6,727 nucleotides of DNA from a bacterium (Candidatus Torokbacteria) CG_4_10_14_0_2_um_filter_35_8 (GTDB lineage: Bacteria > Patescibacteriota > GCA-2792135): the NCBI GenBank assembly GCA_002792135.1, contig PFNU01000016.1, positions 1-6,727 on the forward strand, read 5' to 3'. The notes beneath the pieces were generated by a model. The model saw only the letters and a list, made by a program, of their open reading frames with translations, was not told where the DNA came from and did no database searches. Both the position numbers and the translations under genes were made by a program. Of this stretch, positions 1 to 4,015 are shown one piece after another. The number at the start of each line of letters is the position of its first letter. Positions within the stretch are counted from its first letter, which is position 1.

Positions 1-868
1 TTGCTTTTCTTACAATAATTTTCTGACTTATAATTTTTTCTGCATCAAATGCATGCATTGGCTGCCCGTATTCCAACATAACATAATTAGTGATATCAAC
101 AACGCTATTGATTGTTTGAAGTCCCACTGCTTTAAGTCTCTTCTGGATCCATAAAGGGCTTTCTTTTACTTTAATATTATCTAGGACTACTCCAGTGTAT
201 CTTGGGCAGAGATTGAAATCTTTTATTTCTATAGATAATTTCTTTTTGTCTTTTTCTTTGACTTTGGGAATCTTAGGAGTTTTAAGTTTTTTTCCAAGTA
301 GGGCTGCGATTTCCCTTGCTATGCCAATATGGCAATAGAGATCTGCTCTGTGAGTTAGGGATTTATTATCAATATCTATAACAACATCATCTAGTCCAAG
401 AGCCTTTTTAAGAGGAATTCCAACTTCTACCCTAGGATCTAAAATTAAGATTCCTTCATGATCTTTCCCAAGTTTTAATTCGTCTTCAGCAAGAAGCATA
501 CCTTCGGATTTTACCCCTCTAATATCAGCTTTTTTAAGCTTAATAAGCTTATCTTCTTGAGGGTTATAAATTTTTGCTCCAACTTGTGCCACTGGAACAA
601 TTTGTCCAGTTTTAGTATTTTCCGCACCGCAAACAATACTTAGGTTCTTTTTGCCAACATTTACTTCTACAACTTGTAATTTATCAGCATTAGGGTGTTT
701 TTTAATATTAATTATTTCCCCTGTAATAATTTTGTCGTCTAAACCTTTTCCTTGTTTAATAATGTCTTCAACTTCAACAATCCCCATTGTTAGAGTATGA
801 GCTACCTTTTGCGGGGGTGTGTTTTTAAGATTTATATAATCTTGTAACCAGTTGTAAGAGATTTTCAT
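1..868 (-). CDS. pheT: Phenylalanine--tRNA ligase beta subunit, N-terminal part (runs off left edge)
   Basis: This subunit pairs with PheS in the cytoplasmic (alpha-beta)2 enzyme that charges tRNA-Phe. I read 289 residues in one open frame from ATG at 868-866 to the window edge, beginning MKISYNWLQDYI, the usual PheT amino end. Residues about 43-150 form the EMAP/OB-fold tRNA-binding domain typical of bacterial PheT, with the motifs HPNADKLQVVEV, IVCGAEN and VPVAQVGA. After a lysine-rich linker near residue 215, the B3/B4 domain begins, with CPRYTGVVL, INSVVDITNYV and GQPMHAFDA. The B5, catalytic-like and anticodon-binding domains would lie beyond the edge. No Shine-Dalgarno site precedes the start; the bases directly upstream are the end of an inserted repeat, so the native translation signal may have been replaced. 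It is separated from pheS by a 466-bp insertion, yet the reading frame is intact. Confidence 0.97.
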   Translation of the reverse strand, partial: MKISYNWLQDYINLKNTPPQKVAHTLTMGIVEVEDIIKQGKGLDDKIITGEIINIKKHPNADKLQVVEVNVGKKNLSIVCGAENTKTGQIVPVAQVGAKIYNPQEDKLIKLKKADIRGVKSEGMLLAEDELKLGKDHEGILILDPRVEVGIPLKKALGLDDVVIDIDNKSLTHRADLYCHIGIAREIAALLGKKLKTPKIPKVKEKDKKKLSIEIKDFNLCPRYTGVVLDNIKVKESPLWIQKRLKAVGLQTINSVVDITNYVMLEYGQPMHAFDAEKIISQKIIVRKA

Positions 869-896
869 GAGAGTATTAGGATATTTGGGTTATTAG
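869..896 (+). repeat. Left arm of imperfect inverted repeat (ATTAGG ... GGG ... ATTAG)
   Basis: GAG is at 869-871, ATTAGG at 875-880, GGG at 887-889 and ATTAG at 892-896. Two further TTAG units at 901-904 and 908-911 extend the repetitive tract, so TTAG occurs four times within 36 bases (876-911). It pairs with the arm at 1309-1335. The outer end touches the pheT start codon, and the inner tract overlaps the stop codon of the four-helix-bundle gene. Confidence 0.6.
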
Positions 897-907
897 AATA
901 TTAGGGA

Positions 908-1297
908 TTAGGACTTTTGTATTTTTTTATTTTTGCTATTGAAATATTTAATATACCCGTTAATCATTTTAATAAGGATAAAATATTTTGAAATTAGTTT
1001 ATTAGCCAATTCTTTATTGATGTATCTTTTATCTTTTGCTTCGTGAAGTTCGCTTATTACTTCTGCTGCTTCTCCTCTTGCAATACTGAAACAGTGATTC
1101 TTTTCTTTAAAATAGTATCTGCCATAACCTTCGGCTATATTATTTACTACAGAAGAAGCCGATCTTCTTAGTTGTGTTGTCAGGTTAAACTTCTCTTTCG
1201 GAGGAAATTAATCTACTTCTTTATTAATAATGAGCATCAAAACGTGAGCACCTTTCCATATTTTGAGATTTTCTAAACCATATTTATTTTTTCCCAT
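908..1297 (-). pseudogene. Four-helix-bundle (23S rRNA-intervening-sequence type) protein, interrupted by an in-frame stop
   Basis: Reading from ATG 1297-1295 gives 29 residues (MGKNKYGLENLKIWKGAH...) and then TAA at 1210-1208. The same frame continues without further stops for 99 codons to a TAA at 910-908. The continuation holds the family hallmarks FPPKEKFNLTTQLRRSASS and NNIAEGYGR, then a helical region (ARGEAAEVISELHEAK). Together these about 129 positions match the usual length of the S23/IVP four-helix-bundle family, which was first found in insertions of 23S rRNA and is common in candidate-phyla genomes. The molecular role is not established; RNA binding has been suggested for relatives. 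The stop sits where the family has a residue between helix 1 and the FP-K-EKF motif, with no frameshift, so this is a single nonsense change. The only ATG after the stop in this frame is close to the carboxyl end, so a functional restart is unlikely. It lies wholly between pheS and pheT in the same orientation. Confidence 0.8.
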
Positions 1298-1308
1298 GAT
1301 TTATCTTC

Positions 1309-1335
1309 CTAATATCCCGTTTCCCTAATGTCCTC
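1309..1335 (-). repeat. Right arm of imperfect inverted repeat (ATTAGG ... GGG ... ATTAG)
   Basis: On the minus strand GAG is at 1335-1333, ATTAGG at 1329-1324, GGG at 1318-1316 and ATTAG at 1313-1309, the same blocks in the same order as the left arm. In a pheS-pheT transcript the two arms could pair into an interrupted long stem enclosing the four-helix-bundle gene. The outermost G is the third base of the pheS stop codon TAG. Confidence 0.6.
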
Positions 1336-2345
1336 TAAAATTGATTAAGAAATCTTAAATCTCCGCTATGGAAATGCCGGACATCCTCAATTTCATATCT
1401 CATCATTGCCAATCTATCAAGACCTATAGCAAAAGCAAAACCAGTGTATTTTTTAGGGTCCAGTCCCCCATTTTTAATAACATTAGGATGAACCATTCCG
1501 CAAGGGATGAGTTCTATCCAGCCGGTGCGTTTACAAGCTGAGCACCCCCTTCCCTTGCATAAAACACATTTCATGTCTAGCTCAAATCCAGGTTCTACAA
1601 ACGGGAAATACCCAGGCCTTAAGCGAACATTTACTTCTTGCCCAAATATTTTTGATAAAACTGTCTTTTGTGTTGCTTTTAGATTCTTTAAATTGATTTT
1701 CTTGCCTACTACTAAGCCTTCAACTTGATAGAAAACTGTTTCGTGAGAGGCATCAGTTGCTTCGTGGCGGTAGCAGCGGCCTGGAACAATAGCTTTAACT
1801 TCCGCACCGTATTTTTTCATAATTTCTACTTGCATTGAAGAGGTATGGGATCGGGGCATGGTTTTATCAGATATCCAGTAGGTATCCATGATATCGCGAG
1901 CAGGATGATCTTTTTTAAAATTTAAGCTGTCGTAATTTTGATAATCTGTAACAATTTCATGGCCAGTATAGATTAAATATCCCATTGAAGTGAAGATATC
2001 TTCTATTTCTTTCCTAATTTGTGTTAAAGGATGTAAATGGCCTCTTTCCTGCTTTATTCCTGGCTGAGTAATATCTAATAAGAGTCCTTTACCTTTTCCA
2101 GAGAATTTTAGCTCTTTTTCTTTTTGAGAAATTAGAGTTTCTAGTTCTTTTTTTAAGTCATTAGTAAGCTTTCCGATTTTAGGACGTTCTGATTTAGGGA
2201 AATTCGGAATTTCTTTAAGAATTTGAGAGATTTTCCCTTTTCTTCCGAGTATGTCAACTCTAATCTTATCTAAAGATTTCTTGTCTTTTACAGATTGGAT
2301 TTGTATGATGACTTGTGATCTTATGCTTACAAGCTTCTTTTTCAT
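1335..2345 (-). CDS. pheS: Phenylalanine--tRNA ligase alpha subunit
   Basis: This is the catalytic subunit that activates phenylalanine with ATP and transfers it to tRNA-Phe. It is complete at 336 residues, the usual bacterial length, from ATG 2345-2343 to TAG 1337-1335. Residues 1-85 form the helical, lysine-rich amino-terminal arm. The class II core follows, with motif 1 near HPLTQIRKEIEDIF (about 104-118), the phenylalanine-site segment HTSSMQ, motif 2 RCYRHE at 190-195 followed by FYQVEG, and motif 3 GLDR at 308-311 near the end. Four cysteines in CxxC-x4-CxxC (260, 263, 268, 271), before the GMVHPNV segment, could bind zinc; a CxxC-rich insertion here occurs in some bacterial PheS. No Shine-Dalgarno site precedes the start. 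pheT would normally follow directly but is displaced by the insertion at 869-1335. An upstream promoter at 3067-3094 may supply its transcription. Confidence 0.97.
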   Translation of the reverse strand: MKKKLVSIRSQVIIQIQSVKDKKSLDKIRVDILGRKGKISQILKEIPNFPKSERPKIGKLTNDLKKELETLISQKEKELKFSGKGKGLLLDITQPGIKQERGHLHPLTQIRKEIEDIFTSMGYLIYTGHEIVTDYQNYDSLNFKKDHPARDIMDTYWISDKTMPRSHTSSMQVEIMKKYGAEVKAIVPGRCYRHEATDASHETVFYQVEGLVVGKKINLKNLKATQKTVLSKIFGQEVNVRLRPGYFPFVEPGFELDMKCVLCKGRGCSACKRTGWIELIPCGMVHPNVIKNGGLDPKKYTGFAFAIGLDRLAMMRYEIEDVRHFHSGDLRFLNQF

Positions 2346-2386
2346 TTTATAAAAAGTAGGAAAAAGTATTTGTTAAAATTTTCAAG

Positions 2387-2392
2387 GGAGGT
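2387..2392 (+). promoter_or_regulatory. Perfect Shine-Dalgarno site GGAGGT
   Basis: GGAGGT ends seven bases before ATG 2400, the ideal spacing. It stands out because almost every real gene in this window has no recognisable ribosome-binding site. It is on the strand opposite to all confident genes. Confidence 0.5.
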
Positions 2393-2399
2393 AATAAAA

Positions 2400-2495
2400 A
2401 TGGGAGTTACTGTTCGGATGAGTGATCCTGATAAGAATGGAATTATACAAAAAGGTATAGAGCTCCACGGGAGGTTGAGTCAGGTATTCTCATGA
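2400..2495 (+). CDS. Possible small protein (31 aa) or truncated gene start, unknown function
   Basis: The frame begins MGVTVRMSDPDKNG, ends with GRLSQVFS and stops at TGA 2493-2495. The case for translation is the GGAGGT site at correct distance and the plus-strand placement in a gap between minus-strand genes. I do not recognise the protein. A second ATG at 2492 overlaps the stop (ATGA) and opens another frame to 2785, but that frame runs into the coding region of the minus-strand membrane protein and looks like a shadow. After the stop, the same frame reads a further 17 protein-like codons following a second adjacent stop (TAG 2496-2498), so a decayed longer gene is possible. Chance is also possible at this length. 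Confidence 0.25.
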   Translation: MGVTVRMSDPDKNGIIQKGIELHGRLSQVFS

Positions 2496-2499
2496 TAGT

Positions 2500-2513
2500 T
2501 ACAGAGCTCTGTA
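2500..2513. repeat. 14-bp perfect palindrome TACAGAGCTCTGTA
   Basis: All seven base pairs match with no spacer, which fits a dimeric DNA-binding protein site better than an RNA hairpin. Its left half, ACAGAGCTC, recurs as a direct repeat at 2615-2623, and a third GAGCTC is at 2460-2465. It sits about 155 bp upstream of the pheS start on the minus strand. No regulator in the window is an obvious partner. Confidence 0.4.
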
Positions 2514-2631
2514 GCCCTAAACACAGAAAAAGGAGAATTAGTGGTACGGTGATTGAACTCAAAGTCATTTATTTTATCTTGAATTTATCGCGCTTGTTAC
2601 TCTCATCCTATTTAACAGAGCTCAGCGAGAC

Positions 2632-3000
2632 TCAGTGTGACTCAAAAAAGAGTTCCATGAGGCTTAGAGATGAGATTAATAAACCCCCAGTCATTAGAGA
2701 AAGTAACCTTGAAGACTGTAAAAGCAGGATTCCAATAACACAGATACTAAGAAGAACTCCTTGTCGGAGTGACACTCCCACATGAGCAAAAATAATCTCA
2801 TTTTTAGAAACAATTCTTCTAAGAATAAATCCTAAAATAGTGAAACTACCTACTAGAGTAAGTGCTAGACTTGTATAAAACAATATAAAACCTAAAGAGT
2901 TTGTTTCTTCTGGATTGATATTAAAAATAACAAAAATAAAAGCTACTGCACAAAGAACTGTAGAAAAAGCAATCCCTAGAAGGTAGTTTCTAAGAGTCAT
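2632..3000 (-). CDS. Conserved-type small membrane protein (122 aa), function unknown
   Basis: The protein is strongly hydrophobic, with likely membrane segments at about residues 7-27, 37-60, 81-96 and 99-118. A polar loop carries RRIVSKNE (61-68) and a GVSLRQG turn (75-81) leads into the third segment. The pattern, including the FILFYTSLALTLVGSFTILGF stretch broken by the RR pair, resembles an uncharacterised protein I associate with candidate-phyla bacteria; I know no assigned function. Translation starts at the only early ATG, 3000-2998, which has no Shine-Dalgarno site. A 10-codon leader ORF stops seven bases upstream, so re-initiation may drive it. It sits first in the presumed transcription unit with pheS and pheT, downstream of the strong promoter at 3067-3094. 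It ends in TGA at 2634-2632. Confidence 0.8.
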   Translation of the reverse strand: MTLRNYLLGIAFSTVLCAVAFIFVIFNINPEETNSLGFILFYTSLALTLVGSFTILGFILRRIVSKNEIIFAHVGVSLRQGVLLSICVIGILLLQSSRLLSLMTGGLLISSLSLMELFFESH

Positions 3001-3007
3001 TTAAGTG

Positions 3008-3040
3008 CTATAAATCAAAAAATAATAAACAAAAAAACAT
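3008..3040 (-). CDS. Possible Phe/Leu-rich leader peptide (10 aa)
   Basis: ATG 3040-3038 opens MFFCLLFFDL and stops at TAG 3010-3008: four Phe and three Leu in ten codons. AGGAG at 3055-3051, ten bases before the ATG, is the only good ribosome site in this leader. The ORF lies between the promoter at 3067-3094 and the membrane-protein gene, with pheS and pheT further down. Phe-rich leader peptides govern pheST in enteric bacteria by attenuation (pheM). Caution is needed: a T-rich tract encodes Phe and Leu by default, and I find no terminator/antiterminator pair after it. It could simply couple translation to the gene that follows. Confidence 0.3.
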   Translation of the reverse strand: MFFCLLFFDL

Positions 3041-3066
3041 GCAAGAAGTACTCCTCTCTAGTATTA

Positions 3067-3094
3067 ATTATAGCAAAATTGAGAGTTAAAGCAA
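3067..3094 (-). promoter_or_regulatory. Extended -10 sigma70-type promoter for the membrane protein and probably pheST
   Basis: The -10 box TATAAT (3072-3067) is perfect and is preceded by TGC (3075-3073), the extended -10 motif. A weak -35 TTGCTT (3094-3089) lies 16 bases upstream. Transcription would begin near 3062-3059, leaving about 60 bases of leader before the ATG at 3000. Confidence 0.65.
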
Positions 3095-3117
3095 GAAAGG
3101 AATGCTTATATCCTTTC
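3095..3117 (-). terminator. Possible weak terminator hairpin overlapping the stop codon
   Basis: GAAAGGA (3117-3111 on the minus strand) pairs with TCCTTTC (3101-3095), seven perfect base pairs with a nine-base loop that contains the TAA stop of the upstream gene. It is followed by TTGCTTT rather than a clean T run, and it abuts the -35 box of the next promoter, so termination here may be partial. Confidence 0.35.
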
Positions 3118-3885
3118 AAAAGACTCAACAATTTTTAGTAAATCTTTTCTAATTGTTAAGTAGTCTGTAAAAGTTTTAGTTTCATCTGGTGCTGCGCCAT
3201 ACTCCATCCTTGTTTCATTATCAAGTGTTACAGCTAAAGTTTCATTATGATAATTTAAAGTTTCTCCCGGCCCTTTTTCCTCGTAACCTTTGGCAGTATA
3301 TTTCTTACCATCTATAGTTAAAGTCTCGCTTTTACTGGTTGTAGGATAGGCAACCCCAGTTCTGCCGCATATTACGTGAGCAAAATCTTTGTTTTCTGGA
3401 GCAGAGATATTAATATAACCCATATCTTTATAATTGATAGCAATACAGAGTTTTCCAGAGTATTTGGCGTAAACATCATCAATAGTTGTCCCTTCTGCAA
3501 GCTCTTCAGGAGTTACACTAAAGGCATTTCTTTGTGCTTCGGTTATTTCCGCTCCAGATGGGTACTTGATTTGATAGCCATATTTCTCATTTTTGTAAGT
3601 TAACCATCCTTCGTATTTATTATTTTTTGTTTCGTCTTTTTCATCCTCAGTCTCGGGCTTACTAGATTCTTCTTCGAAAATTTCATCTTTAGAAGCATTT
3701 TCCTCTTGAATATTACTGTCCTGATTTTCTAAATCTTCTAATTTTTGTTCAAGTCCTCTCTTTTGTTTTAAGCTTTTCTGCCATAAGTAAACAGACCCCC
3801 CAATTATTGTTGCGGTAACTACAATAGCAGAGATGATAATTACAAGATTCTTCTTTTTCGGTTTTTTGGTAGGTTTTTCTTCCAT
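3106..3885 (-). CDS. Membrane-anchored extracytoplasmic protein with PsbP-like carboxyl domain, function unknown
   Basis: The 259-residue protein starts with a short lysine-rich cytoplasmic tail (residues 4-12) and one membrane helix (about 14-35). An acidic, Glu/Lys/Asp-rich linker follows (about 37-92), partly coiled-coil in character. By the positive-inside rule, the rest should face outward. The globular part begins WLTYKNEKYGYQIKYPSG (95-112), the opening of PsbP-like/DUF domains common on surface proteins of candidate-phyla bacteria, and ends KDLLKIVESFERI, which also fits. Two cysteines, 147 and 173, could form a disulfide outside the cell. No enzyme motif is visible. The start ATG 3885-3883 lacks a Shine-Dalgarno site. 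The gene follows sbcC but is separated from it by a terminator and has its own candidate promoter, so it is probably unrelated to DNA repair. Confidence 0.8.
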   Translation of the reverse strand: MEEKPTKKPKKKNLVIIISAIVVTATIIGGSVYLWQKSLKQKRGLEQKLEDLENQDSNIQEENASKDEIFEEESSKPETEDEKDETKNNKYEGWLTYKNEKYGYQIKYPSGAEITEAQRNAFSVTPEELAEGTTIDDVYAKYSGKLCIAINYKDMGYINISAPENKDFAHVICGRTGVAYPTTSKSETLTIDGKKYTAKGYEEKGPGETLNYHNETLAVTLDNETRMEYGAAPDETKTFTDYLTIRKDLLKIVESFERI

Positions 3886-3907
3886 TTGGTCATTGATTAA
3901 AATGTGA

Positions 3908-3937
3908 ATTATAGGTTTTGTTATGGTTTAATGTTAT
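3908..3937 (-). promoter_or_regulatory. Candidate promoter for the membrane-anchored protein gene
   Basis: A perfect TATAAT (3913-3908) stands 23 bases before the ATG at 3885, with ATAACA (four of six consensus bases) 18 bases upstream of it. This predicts a leader of about 15 bases. A second possible pair further upstream is TAAAAT with TTGTGT at 17-base spacing. The region follows the sbcC terminator, where a new promoter is expected. Confidence 0.45.
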
Positions 3938-3971
3938 TTTATCACGAAGGGAATTTGGACACAATTCTTTT

Positions 3972-4015
3972 AAAAAAGATGCGATAAAGGTCATATTACG
4001 GCCTAAATCACATCT
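3972..4015 (-). terminator. Intrinsic terminator of sbcC
   Basis: Read on the minus strand, starting one base after the TAG stop, AGATGTGAT pairs with ATCGCATCT (nine pairs including one G-U). After a TT/TT internal loop, AGG pairs with CCT. The hairpin runs into a six-base T run (3977-3972, the first T shared with the stem). Position and form are typical of a rho-independent terminator and separate sbcC from the next gene. Confidence 0.75.

Larger units (their letters stand above)
869..1335. mobile_element. Candidate small inserted element carrying the four-helix-bundle gene between pheS and pheT
   Basis: The block runs from the base next to the pheT start codon (866-868) to the last base of the pheS stop codon (1335-1337). 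It contains only the broken four-helix-bundle gene and flanking repeats. Read inward from each end, both sides show the same order: GAG, three bases, ATTAGG, five or six bases, GGG, two bases, ATTAG. The left copy is at 869-896 and the right copy, on the minus strand, is at 1335-1309. There is no transposase, and I cannot see a target-site duplication. The element reading is inference from the unusual split of pheS and pheT, the paired ends and the non-native cargo. An alternative is an ordinary intergenic gene with repeat-rich flanks. Confidence 0.5.
2346..2631. other. 286-bp gap upstream of pheS, largely unexplained
   Basis: No confident gene fills this gap. It holds a plus-strand 31-codon ORF with a strong Shine-Dalgarno site (2400-2495), a 14-bp palindrome (2500-2513), three GAGCTC sites (2460, 2504, 2618) and, on the minus strand, a 41-codon hydrophobic ORF (2443-2568) without a ribosome site. 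I checked for a T-box leader and a tRNA and found neither. I see no convincing promoter directly before pheS and no intrinsic terminator. It may be the long 5' untranslated part of pheS, the remnant of a lost gene, or an undescribed RNA. Confidence 0.6.

Noticed and set aside
1507..1728. Plus-strand 73-codon ORF opposite pheS
   Set aside because: It lies entirely antisense to conserved PheS catalytic codons, with no start signal or domain.
2356..2385. TTGAAA on the minus strand as a -35 box for a private pheS promoter
   Set aside because: At 17-18 base spacing the -10 would be TTCCTA or TCCTAC, too poor to call.
2541..2551. GTGGTACGGTG resembling the core of a T-box leader
   Set aside because: It is on the plus strand, away from pheS. 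The conserved TGGNACC core is broken, and no terminator or suitable downstream gene follows.
2443..2568. Minus-strand 41-codon hydrophobic ORF beginning MTLSSITVPLILLFL
   Set aside because: It has no ribosome site, is antisense to the better-supported 2400-2495 ORF, and T/C-rich DNA gives hydrophobic codons readily.
2530..2600. Possible tRNA T-arm (GAGTTCAATC on the minus strand)
   Set aside because: The flanking bases do not form a five-base-pair T stem, and no acceptor or anticodon arm can be assembled around it.
2492..2785. Plus-strand 97-codon ORF starting inside the pheS leader
   Set aside because: Its second half runs antisense through the membrane-protein gene, and it has no recognisable domain and no own ribosome site. 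It is best explained as a chance frame.
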